Source: Thamnaconus septentrionalis
Taxonomy: Eukaryota; Chordata; Actinopteri; Tetraodontiformes; Monacanthidae
DNA length: 64,000 nucleotides
NCBI GenBank assembly: GCA_009823395.1
Contig: CM020509.1
Span: 16,601,001-16,665,000, forward strand
Direction: 5' to 3'
Below, one piece after another: positions 49,167-60,366 of the stretch (positions are counted from its first letter, which is position 1; every line of letters begins with the position of its first letter). Both the position numbers and the translations under genes were made by a program. The notes beneath the pieces were generated by a model. The model worked only from the letters and a program-made list of their open reading frames with translations. It ran no database searches and had not been told where the DNA came from.

Positions 49167-52100
49167 TGACTGTCAAAGCAGAAAAGAGCACTAAAAGTAT
49201 ACCTTGACGAACTGTTATTTTTGTTGGTCTAGATTGCAGACACAAAGAGAAAAAGGCTCTAATGTCCAAATACATATTCTTCTGGTTTCTAAACAGACCG
49301 GAAGCAAGGATATTTATGCCTGCAGGCCAGTATTCAAGCTACGGGGGTTCTGGCTAGCAACGCTGGTGTTTTGTGAAACTGGATGTTCATAGAAACAGCG
49401 TAGCCAATCTCTTCAACTGTTCCCCTCAGCGGTTTGTCAGTTTTGCAAAGGTTTATTGATGTCAAATACCCTCCTGACGTCTGCTAGTGGTGGACACCCA
49501 AAGAGCGCCCCCCCGAGGCTGTGATTTATTTATTTTTATTTTTTTTGGGTGCACACTGAAAACACGATTTTTCAGTCATACTGCAGCTATGTGTTGCCTT
49601 ACAATGTGTGAACCCTCCTGGAGCTCTGCTGATTGCGTTCCATCGAAGTGCCCTGATTTACCTCTTACATCTACCATTACAAAACACAAGCCGCAGCTCT
49701 CTCCTCTACCCACAGAGTCCAAATCACCAATTAATTCGCGTTTTAAAGCTTCGCGTCAGGGCACCCCCACAGTCCAGCGGAGTTGGTTTGTATCCACGCG
49801 ACCTCCTCCCCCCACCGCTTTCTCTCCTCTCACCCCTGGTGGGTTTTTTGCACCCCTGCCTAATGGACACGGACATAAAAAGCTGCTGGAGTGAATTGAG
49901 CTTGAAACACACAGAGTAAATCAACCCGCGGTTGTAATGGCTTGCTGTGCGCGTGCCGACTTAATTAAAAGCGATGTTAAATAATTTCTCTGTGGCACCG
50001 GTGCCGCGAACTCGGCTCGGCCCTGCAAGCGCGACCTGCCGCTGCGCTCGCCACGCCTGATTTCAGCCGTCGTGCACGCTCGAGGAGCCACAGTTATTCC
50101 CCGCCAGGTAAAAGCAGCACCGGCTGTTTAAATAATGACCGTCATCCATTCTGTATTTCAGGCCTAAACGCACGGAGGGCAACGGGGAACACGAGGCCGC
50201 TCTTTTTTTGGAATCTCACCACGGAGACACGGAGGAGTAACAGTCACACACAGTCGCAGTGAGACGGAGCGGCGACGTCACTTTGTCCAGAGGTCGAGCG
50301 GGTTCTGTTGTCAGGCGCGTGCCAAGTCGCAGCCTGGTTTCCCAGAGATTGATTCCAGGCTGCAGAAATAGTCTGTGGGTGAGCTCGTATATTACGAGAT
50401 GATTCAGCCTCATTAAAAACGACTCGTCCGGCCAGCCGACATATTGTCAATTCCAGGCGGCCGACGGGACGGCGGTAAACACGCAACGGGTCCATCGGCG
50501 CACGCGGTGCTTTGCGGCCACTGAGTGCATTAAGTAAAAAAAAAAATAATGGATTGTTTTTATTTTGTCGATCATCCGCTGCAAAAAAACAAAATAGAAT
50601 AGAAGTAGCTGCTGTAATTACTGTGTCGAGAGAGTGAAAAAGGGACTTTAACTTGTCCCCAACGACTCATTAAAGATTAATCAATACCCCCTTCAATGCG
50701 TAGATGCATGAATTAAAACGCAATTATTGTGCAAAGTGTGTAATTTAATATTCTTTATCTTGTCACTTCCGCAGCTGGGCGGCCGCTCGCTCACTCGCTC
50801 GCTGCAAACGGCCTCCCGGCAGCCTCGCATCAGTCAGCCGGGGCCGCAGAGTGCTGACAGTGCAGCCGCCGTCGCTGCGCCTTTATAACGGCATACATCA
50901 AGCCTTAAACGCTCGGCGGAAACACTGAAACATGTGCGTGGAGGTAATTTTTTGTTGCCCTATACATCTTGCGCCCGGCCAGACAGAGTGTCAGGGTAAG
51001 GGGTGCGAAACGTGGCGGCGCTGAGTTCCCGGCGATGGCGGTGATTTTCTTTTTTTGTGTGTTTCTTTCCTTTTTTTTCCCCCTCTCTTGTCAGACTTTG
51101 GTAATCAGCCAATCTGTGGCATCTTGTGCTGGGTCTCCTGATTCCGCTCTCTCTCTCTCTCTCGTTCTCTCCATCTCTCACTTTCTTTCTCGCCCCCGAG
51201 CAATGCAGCTCACTCTGAAGTGCTCCGCCGTGTCAAATGCTTTACAAAAGGTCCACATCTAAATACTTCATGGGACGCTGAATGGCTCTATGAATATGCG
51301 ATGGGAGGGCAGAGGCACCCGTCGGATTTGAACGTTACACAACGTGATCATCTGCATAAGCGTGAACTTTTTTTTCCTTCCCCTCTTGGGAGATGATCGG
51401 CCTCGGTCTCGTGCCCTGTTGTGCGTTTTGTTTTTGTTGGGCTTCTAGACCTGAAAGTGAGCGGCGGCGAGGCGACGGTGTCGCTCCGCTCGCTGCTGAC
51501 CACCCTGAACTGCACCTCCGCCATCGCTGTTTGCTGTGACAGCTGCACTAGGAAGACGTCACCACGCATCACGGCTGATGCGGTGACCAGCTCAGTGGCC
51601 GTGACTGGGGGATAAAAAAACGACAACCAAAGAAAAGAAAAAAAAAAGAAATCCCAAGCCGGGGTTAATTGACCCGCAGTGATTGTGGGCGGCAGCCCAT
51701 CTCTGCCTTCCTGCTTCGTCAAACACAATCAGACCGGCTCTTGAGTGCTTTGTACCCCAACTTTGTTTTTGTTTGCGTCCAACTTGTTCGTGACCTTTTC
51801 CAGGATGACCACCCTCCCTCAATCCCCTGCCCCAAAAGTCTTTCCATTCCTCCGTTCCAAAGGAAATGTTGGTCTTCTTGAGTTTTCTTCCCCGTTGACA
51901 TGGCACCCTGAGATGGAACAGAACATCTGTTCAGCCAATAACTGGACCTAAAACCCTTGTTAAATTGTCTCACCAAGCTGAAGGTCGCTTGTTGCGTTGC
52001 TCCGGCTACATTTTAAGCACTCAATTTTCCCACAAGATCTGATCCTCAAAGCTTCCAGGGAATGACACACTTGTTATTCTTACTGTTTGCATACTGTGGT

Positions 52101-52988
52101 CTTGACGCACTTCCGTTCAAATCTACAAAACACTGTAGAGCCAAGTCGTCCTAGCCTCCTTCCCCACCACCACCACCCCACTGTGCCATGCACCGTGCGA
52201 GTGTTTCACAAATGAGGCCCATTGTGGCTAAGTGCATTATTTTCATAGACAGTTTCCAGTGACTCCAGAGAGCAGGCAGCAGGCAAGCGCCAATTAATGA
52301 AGGAGTTAAATCATGAGCAGACGAGACTTAAAACACTGCAGGCCAATTATCTCCTCCGCCAGGGTGTAATCCAAGGTTCTGCACCTTCACTGCCTCTGGC
52401 AGTCCTGTCTGTGCCTGCTCAGAGAGCCGTGTGAAGTCCGGCCTCTGGTGTGACCTGGAACTGCCGGCTCCCTCTTCTGCAGACGTCCCGTTTTGCAGAC
52501 AGAGCAGTGATGCATCAGTTGCTGCCGGCAGAATTGGATAGATAAATAGAAAGAAATCCGAAACACCCCAACCTCGAGTCCGTGTCTGGTATTGATCGGG
52601 TCATGCACCAGTAGATCTCCATTTGCCTCGACTAAAGTACATCATGCTTTTTTCTCTGGGCTGACCCCGAGGATTTGCAGGTAACAAACCCCAGAGCGGG
52701 CGGGTGGGAGAGGGGTTTGCATTTGGATCACGTAAAATGCTAAAAAGGTTATTTTTATATCTTTACAATGCTAACACAGATTTAAACAGTGATGCAGGGA
52801 CTCACGTGGCAATGGTCAAGTCGCTTTTGTTGCAAGTTTGCCACAAAGGGCCAGCAGTACTAGCTGCTTTCTAAATGTGTGGTTATTATGCTGCTGAAGA
52901 GGCAAATAGTTCATCGTGTACAAAAGACGAGACACAATCAAGCTAGTTCGCTGCAGTTTCACCGTTCATCCACATATTTGGTCAGCTT
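49167..52988. other. Intergenic; no gene seen
   Basis: Contains a CpG-rich high-complexity block at about 49920-50520 and another near 50770-50900 (GCTCGCTCACTCGCTCG), plus a CT microsatellite near 51150-51170. Frames of 60-135 codons occur but lack domains, splice context or start context. Confidence 0.5.
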
Positions 52989-53030
52989 TGACCCACTGAA
53001 CGTCAACCGACGTTGACGTTCAGTGGGTCA
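52989..53030. repeat. Perfect 19-bp inverted repeat, 4-base loop
   Basis: Left arm TGACCCACTGAACGTCAAC (52989-53007), loop CGAC, right arm the exact reverse complement (53012-53030). No mismatch in 19 pairs. It is too short for a typical pre-miRNA and lacks terminator or MITE hallmarks. Each arm carries an ACGTCA-type half site. Confidence 0.9.
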
Positions 53031-55724
53031 TACATGCTTTATGATCGTCTGTGATTTTGATCGGAGAACGCTGGGGGAAACCCACACACGCACAGCAAGA
53101 GCAAACTCCCCGCTGTGTGTGCAGCCGGTGCTCAATCTCAGAAGAGGAAGAGGAGTCTGCGGCTGTTATGGGACAGAGCTTTTATCGTCCCGGTGAGGAA
53201 TTTGCTCTCGACTTTGCAGCGCTGCATCATAAAAACGGCAAAAAAAAACCAACAACAACAAAAACAAATAAACCCCAACTGTATATGCATCCAAACACCT
53301 ACATCCATTCAATTGCAAATGGCCATTGCGCTATCATCCATCCGACCACACAGTGCATTCACCGCTTATCTACTCTTATATACACTCACAATTGCAGTGC
53401 TGGAGCCTGTTGCAGTCGTCTCGGGGTGAGTGCGAGTGTAACCGCAGGGCCACATATAGACACAAAGAAGCATCTCCACTCACAAACACGTGCGCTTTTG
53501 CACTACAGACAACTCTGGAGGTGCCATGACATGCAAACTTCACACAGAAAAGGCTCCTGCGCCGTCACAATAACATCAGGAGGATTGGAGATGCACGCAC
53601 ACTGCAGCGATATCACAGGGAGCAGAGGATTTTGGATCTGCTCAGCAGGGAATCTTCACCGCCCGTCCGCCCCAGGGGGGCGGAGCTGCTGCTCAGGGGT
53701 GAAGAGCGCGACTCGGCTCAGAGATGATTATGTTTTGTGTCAGAAAATAGTTCTTTTCCCCACTGCAAGCGGAGGCCCGACGGTGCTTCTGAAGTGCAGA
53801 ATAGAGAGGCGAGGACGGATGGAGCACCGGACGATGAGCAGCAGGATAAGACGTCTTTTTTCAACGCCGCATCCCACCTCCTCCTCAGAACCCCGCCTCC
53901 TCCTCAGAACCCCACCACCACCGCCACCCCCACCGCCACCACCGACCCCCCACCACCACCACCAACCCCCCACGCGAGGCGAAACGGCACGTCGTCTCCA
54001 AACAGAGAGTTGCATCTTTCAAGCATTTGTGCCGCTGTTGCATCACATGGCCCTTTAATCTCGGCTAAATTTATTGGCGAGGCGAGTGCAGAACGGCGAC
54101 GCCGCGGCGCGCACTTTTTCCCCCCCCACCACACACGCACGTTTAAGGACTTTGAACTCCTCATCTGCATTTATATAAGGCTTCATAAAAGCTGGTTGCG
54201 GCTCATTTTTTTCTTTTCTTTTTTTTTTTACCTCCCTCCTCCTTGGACAGTTTTGAGGAAGAGGGAAAGAATTGAGATGTCGGCATGGGAGACTCGCTCG
54301 ACGGAGGCAGCAGCTGCATAAACGATGATGCCCCCACTCTACCACCTCCGCCACCACCACCACTATTTAATGTTTATTCACAAGCTCGCATTTCTCAAAC
54401 TGATAGTGCTGAGTCACAACCCCATGTGCATGCAGTCAAATCATCCTGTACCATAGCAACCGTAACTTAGCAATTGGTAAACCTCTTCCATTTGAGAGCT
54501 TTTTGAAAAATGTCATTATTCTTCCCCCCCCCCCGACTTTATTCTCCAAAACTCACCAAAGTATGAAGCGTGGCCCTCGGCATTGCTATGCATTCCTCCT
54601 CGCTCGGCACGTCTCAGCGAAGCCCTCAGCTACAACTTTCTTGATTAACAGTCTTGCGGTGATAAGTGGTGTCTAATAATTAATTCAATTTCATCTAAAA
54701 TGCACATCTCTTCATTTGGTGGGTGCCTGTGAAGATGTAGCATGCTAGAGTTATGCTCATGTCCGCAGCGGATTCTGGGCTCTCTGACAACTGGTGAGGC
54801 CCTTTTCGGTTTGCGTTTTCGACGGTGTTGACGGGAAACAACTGCTAATCCCACTTGAAATCATAATAATCCAAAAAAAAATGGAGAAAAAAATATGGTA
54901 ATATATTCATTGCAAGATGGAACAAGTCATTCAAAACAAGCTGTTGTTAATAGATTTCAGAGCAGCAGAGCTGTGTCAGTCACGACGGCATTGTCGTGGT
55001 TGGAGTCTCAGGAAGAGTGAAAATAAGGTTGGAAAGAGTCACGACGACCCGGAGAGAGAAAGACAGAGTTCGACGCTTTTCTTTCAAGAATTTTTTTTTT
55101 TGTGTGCGTGTGCATGACAACGAGTCCACAGCCCACCCGACCTGTTTTCCAAGTTTGCCATCAGGTAGATGTTTAACACACCAAGACTTGTAATGACAGT
55201 CGCAGAGGTACATCAGGAAAAAAAAAAAAAAAAAAAGTTTAAACAACTTTCATTTCAGGTGGTGGTGCGGAAAAAAAGTGGAATTGACTCATTTTACACA
55301 GCTGCACATCTCCTGCGCTCGCCATGAGACTTTGCGCAGGTGGCTGTGTTATTTCTCACACCCTCCAGTGTGGGACTGACTGGCACAGACAGCAGCAGCC
55401 GCAGCAGGCTGGTTATCGATGGGCCGTCGCTGCGTGAGGCGCTCATCGCAAACCTGGACACGAGTGAATCGCAACGCCATTGATCTTTAAGTCAGAATTC
55501 CCAGAGGTGGCCGACCGGTGGGAAAACAAACAGGCGGGTGAGAGCAGTGACTCTGTCACTTTAGCCTTTAAGTTGGTAGATAAAGGTCCTGGGAGTCACA
55601 GCAGTGTGTCAATGAAGCGGTTCGGCCTCAATGAGTTGACCAGACGACGATATGCAACATTCAACCAGTGACTGCAGCAGAGACACCTGAAACCATGTCA
55701 ACAATGAGCTGACAGTAGAGAAAA
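53031..55724. other. Intergenic; no gene seen
   Basis: Includes a GC-rich area with CCACC repeats (about 53905-53972) and a + frame of about 1 kb (53051-54058) judged not to be a gene. Poly(A) at 55219-55236. No RNA gene is recognised. Confidence 0.5.
53905..53972. repeat. (CCACC)n/(CCN)n low-complexity tract
   Basis: CCACCACCGCCACC-type tract following a short tandem duplication of CTCCTCAGAACCCC (about 53880-53912). It produces artefactual poly-Pro and poly-Gly frames. Confidence 0.85.
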
Positions 55725-55865
<141 letters not shown>

Positions 55866-58800
55866 TAAAATACAGTGTGTGGTGCCATAACACTGTCTTT
55901 TTAAATCACTGACTGACTGTTTTCCCATCTACATCAGTGTTTCATTGTTCTATTCTGACCTGAGGGCCTCGTCGTGTCACCAGTCAACAGTCCAATTACA
56001 ACGTTCAAGGGAAAAGTTGTTGCATCAGAGATCACACCTTTTTTATTTTATTTTTTTAAACCATCTATACTATGTCCAGTGATATTTGGCCGGTTTTGTA
56101 TTTAGCCTTGTAAAGGCACTGCTTTTTCCTTTGAGGATCTCTGCCTGTGCATGAAATGAAACCTCTTTTGGAGACCCGTCATGTGCCATTTCCGTCGGGG
56201 TAGTTCTCTAGGGCAGGTCCGGGAGCGATGCCTAATTTAATCCTTTTTTTTTTGTTTTTTTCACTTTTTTCCTTTTCTGGCAGATAAAGAACCTGACCTT
56301 GGCCGGGTAAAGTGATTCTAGAATGGCACCCGGTCTTTGCTGAGCCCATAAGAATGAGCTTGTTACAGTTCAGGGTCTGGTGATGCATCTATGTACCAAA
56401 GGCAACATCACTGGCCGCACTACTATTTGTGAAAACGAGAGCGAAACACAGACCTTGTAGTTAAAGAGGTGGCAGTGGATCAGTAGTGGGTGAAACAAGT
56501 GTGAGAGACCTCACTTATGTGAATGGGGAGGGGAAAAAAGTATTTCTCTCAATTCACAACATAATCATCTTGTTCACTGGGAAAAACAGAGACTAGGATA
56601 TACAATTTTTTTCGGTAGGATTAATATTGTTTTATTTGAATTAATGAATTTCATTGTAAAATCTCTATCATGAATCATCAATAACAGCGGTGCTCTATCG
56701 CCCTCTAACTGGCAGCTGGAACTTGCACAACTCAATGAATCAATGCGCTTTTCTTTTTCGGCCCTTTTTAGAACCAGCACCAGTCAAACAGTAGCTCCAA
56801 GTTCCAGCTGGTGGGATGTCAGACCATCACTGTCGGGGTCTATTGTGGTTAAATCATTGTTTTTCTTCCCCCCAGAAAAAACTTCAGCTGGCTTCCACTC
56901 TGAGCTCTTTTCAATGGTGGATCTTGTATTTTTAGCCTCTCCAGGGTTCAAACCAACTTCTGTGTGTACCTTGACACTAAAATGTTTTTGTGCTGACAGT
57001 TTATTTTGGTCCACGCTCCCACTGCCGCTCAGAAAGCACAGCAAGAGACAAGATTTTCAGGCATAAAAAACAATAATATAATCGAGCAACAGTTCCTTGG
57101 TACACATGTATAAAAAACAGCTGACACCTTAGACACCGGCTTCAATAAGACGGACGACCTCTCCAGGATTTAGGAATAGACGGGCATGAAAGTGTGGAAC
57201 GAGAAGATGGCTCCACTCCTTCTGGCTGGGAGCACGACCTCACTCCTCGCTCTGCTCCAGCTTCCTTCTCCTTTCCCAGAAAAAGTCAGTCCCCTTTTTT
57301 TTTTTTTTCGCTCACTGGCTGTCTTATCTTGTTTGCTACTGCCGAGTCTTTGAGGTCCACTGTGCCAGATACGCACGCACACACACGTGCACGCACGCAC
57401 GCACATACACACACAGCCGCTAACACAAACAAGTGCGCGCTCTTCCTCTCTCCTGCCCTCGCCTAAGGGTTTCGGTTTGATTCATGCCCTTTGTCAGAGT
57501 TTGAGTAGGTCTCAAAGAAATAATGGTGTGACTTCCCTGGGAGTGGGCCGCCTCCCTTAATTGGTGTCTTTTCTCGCATGTACATCACATTCGCCCTTGT
57601 TCACTCGAAATCACACATCAAAGCCTCGGAAAAAAATCTCCTTTCCTGCGGTGTCAACTTGGAGTTCAGACCACAGAGGTCCTGGTAGGCGCTGCCTTAA
57701 AAAAAAAAAAAATAAAGAAAAAGGAGAAGGAAAGGAAAGAATTGGAAGAAAAGGGGGAAAGAAAAGTGCCAAATTGGAGGCAGCCGGCTTTGTTATCCTC
57801 GGCACACGGCATTATTTATACATCCCGCTGAGACCGGCCCCTCAGACGCATGACGCTGAAAAACGTTTGCTGTCTCGGTTTAAGAATCAAACGGTAGCGG
57901 CTCTGCGAAGACAACAGTCCGACGTAAATTTTTTAATGGAAGGAGGGAAATTTGCATTTGAAAGCGATCTGATGCGTTCACAGACATTTAGGGATTTTCT
58001 CTAAACATACTGTTGGGGAAAAAAAACCCAGCAACAACAACAACAAAAAACAAACGTGTCAGTTATTGTTATTCCTGTAAGATTTAAAACGTGCCCTTAA
58101 GATCTTTCTGCCTCACGATCGCTGACTGCTGCATTGCGCAATTAAAGACAATGTTCTCTCAAGAAAAGGCAACAAGCTCTTCTGTAACTGACAAGTGAGG
58201 TCACAATTAGCAGATCAACATCCTGTTTACAAATGCAAATGGACAAAATACACACATATACGTTTATATACACGGCGTGATAGCTGATATTCCACCTACT
58301 CTTTCAGCTCTACAGTAAGTGAGGTATGCTGCGTGTACAATAGCATGAAAACTGTTGTTGCCTTCTACCACACCCTGAAACATGACCCACAACATCACAA
58401 GACGGCCTCTTCGGTTGTGATTTTAAGGGAGAACGTTTGTGCGAACTCAAGCTAGCCAGTAAGCTAGCTAGTAAGCTATGGTGGTCTTTGCACATTAAAA
58501 GCACATCAAGCTCTCCACCATATTACGAGGTTCTTGTAATTACACCCATTTTACACACTTTTAAGTCATCATCACACAGACAGCCCATATTACGATGTTT
58601 TGACAATTTTGCTGGTAGCACTTAGCTACTAGCTCTGGCGTTAGCTGCCTGGTTGAGCATCTAGTGCTAACACTAGCCACCCTTATGAGCTCCTGGCCTG
58701 TATGAGCACCGGGTGCTAGTGCTATCAGCCTGTACGAACTAATGATGGTGCTAGCAGCCCATATGAGCACACCATTCATTTTACTGTGTTGCTCAAGTGC

Positions 58801-59887
58801 ACACTGCACTCCTTCCTGTTTTAGTTCTCTGACATTTCTGAATCACTAGTCCAGACTGGAGATTGGGGAGGTATTGTCTCCCTATTACGCAACTCCACAA
58901 CATTTATGTTTATTTGAAAATGTCACCAGAGCCTCTGTCGACATTACAAGGGAGAGTCGTTACCGGGTGATATTTCCGTATTACGCAGACTCTTCCTTTA
59001 AGCGTCGAAAAAGCGAAATACGCTCCTGAGCGGAATAATTTAGGGGGAAATAATAGGTGATTACGGCGGAATGAACGGCTCCCGCTGCCTTAAATGATGG
59101 GGAACACATGTCTCATACACAATTTAAGCCGGCAGGTTTCCGCTGTCACCGGCAAAAATGAATGGTCATGTCTTTGGCTGCTCGGCCGTGAAATTGCTGC
59201 TGTATTTGGCAGATCGGTGCAGGTTAATGTACTCTCTGCGGTGCCACTTCTCATCCCCCCTTGTGTCTCTCTGGCTTGGCCTGCCTGTGTGTGAGAGTGT
59301 GTGTATGTGTGTGTGCAGGTGGTGTGGTGGCCTCACTAGGGGCTTCAGGTGACTTTGGGGGTTAGACAACAAAAGAGGCAGGGGTGGAGGAGGGGGGTCC
59401 TGTTTCCTGTGACGTGGAAACATGTATGCCAAACTGGCCTGATGGATGGAGCCGGTCCGAGTGTTCCTGGCTGCTCCAAACCTGCTCTAATGAGCACCGG
59501 GACGGGGCTTCTGCCCCTGACAGAAGCCGCTGGTGCTGCTTAGCAGCAGGTTACTTTTAAGGGGTGGGGGGGTGGGGGGGAGAGAAGCGGGGATCCCTTC
59601 CCCCCTCCCGCACCTGCCTGCTCTGCAGCTCCAGCGCTCAGCAGCTCAGCCCACTGCTGGCCGTCGGAGTCGCTTCTTGTCTCAGCTGTGCATTGATCGC
59701 GCTGTTTTAGATCCGCTTTCATCTATAAATAATGGAGTCATCTGCAGCGCCGTCCCTCTGTTAGCGGCGCCGGGGAGAGACCATCAGCCCTCAGAGGTAT
59801 CACGTCGCTGCCTGACTATGATAATCATTCTGCGGCGACTCTGGCTTCCCCTCCTCCTGCGTCCCACAGTTTGGTTCTCCATCTCAG
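55866..59887. other. Intergenic; no gene seen
   Basis: AT-rich spacer with high-complexity blocks at about 57770-58000 (contains an exact ATTTGCAT at 57950-57957) and 59600-59870. A CA/CG microsatellite lies at 57369-57416. A degenerate tandem repeat of GTGCTAGC/TATGAGCAC units lies at about 58630-58770. A 13-bp inverted repeat (CAGCTGGAACTTG, 56713-56725 and 56798-56810) is also present. No supported exon. Confidence 0.5.
58630..58770. repeat. Degenerate tandem repeat (GCTAG / TATGAGCAC units)
   Basis: Repeats of the form GTGCTAGTGCTATCAGCC and TATGAGCACC recur two to three times with substitutions, preceded at about 58448-58480 by TAAGCTAGCTAG repeats. TAGC-rich spacers of this kind are frequent in fish genomes. 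Confidence 0.5.
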
Positions 59888-60120
59888 TAGGGGTGGGGTG
59901 GTTCTGGGGATTTTGAATCGATCCGATATCGAGTAAATACAGGGATAGAATCAAGGATACTGGTACTTTTTACTTGATTTGTCATGATCTTTGAATAGTT
60001 ATCATGGTAGAAGAGAAACTGCAGCAAAAGTATTCAGTCTCATCACGCAGGAATCAACCCGATATGATACTCGCCCTGGTATCGACACTATCGATATTTA
60101 GCTCGATACTCCCTGACCTA
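59888..60120. mobile_element. hAT-type MITE with 8-bp target duplication
   Basis: 233 bp. The left end reads TAGGGGTGGGGT; the reverse complement of the right end reads TAGGTCAGGGAGT. The inner sequence is rich in GATATCGAT/GTATCGATACT motifs near both ends, a pattern I recall from fish hAT MITEs. The flanking 8-mers CATCTCAG (59880-59887) and CATCCCAG (60121-60128) match at 7 of 8 positions, as expected of a hAT target duplication. There is no transposase. Confidence 0.7.
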
Positions 60121-60216
60121 CATCCCAGGCTGTGGCTTCTTGCACTCTTCAGGTGAAGGCGCTGATACAGGGGTACCGTCCTCTGGAGCTCCTGCACGCT
60201 ACCACACCAGCCACAC

Positions 60217-60266
60217 CTGTCACATGACCTGTCACATGACCTGCCACATGACCGGCCACATGACCT
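60217..60266. repeat. Four 12-bp tandem units with CACATG E-boxes
   Basis: CACATG occurs at 60221, 60233, 60245 and 60257, exactly 12 bp apart. The first two copies have the palindromic context GTCACATGAC; the last two read CCACATGACC. On + the repeat also reads in frame as CHMT-CHMT-CHMT-GHMT within a frame that closes at a TGA overlapping an AATAAA (TTGAATAAAG, 60358-60367). Confidence 0.85.
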
Positions 60267-60366
60267 GTCCCCTCACCGGCCCCGTGACGTCCATTGCTAA
60301 GGTGGCCAACGTGCCATCAAAGGGCCGCCGTGCTGATCTCCAGGCCCACTTGAGGGGTTGAATAAA

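Noticed and set aside
53051..54058. 335-codon open frame on the + strand
   Set aside because: It opens at GTG, not ATG. Its composition is erratic (Cys/His-rich, then poly-Pro from CCACC repeats), it has no recognisable domain, and competing long frames occur in the same GC-rich sequence.
56940..56955. GGGTTCAAACC, resembling a tRNA T-arm
   Set aside because: No matching acceptor, D or anticodon arms could be found around it.
57561..58004. 147-codon frame on the + strand
   Set aside because: It crosses a poly(A)/Lys-rich tract, lacks a domain or splice context, and the conserved-looking part reads better as a regulatory block.
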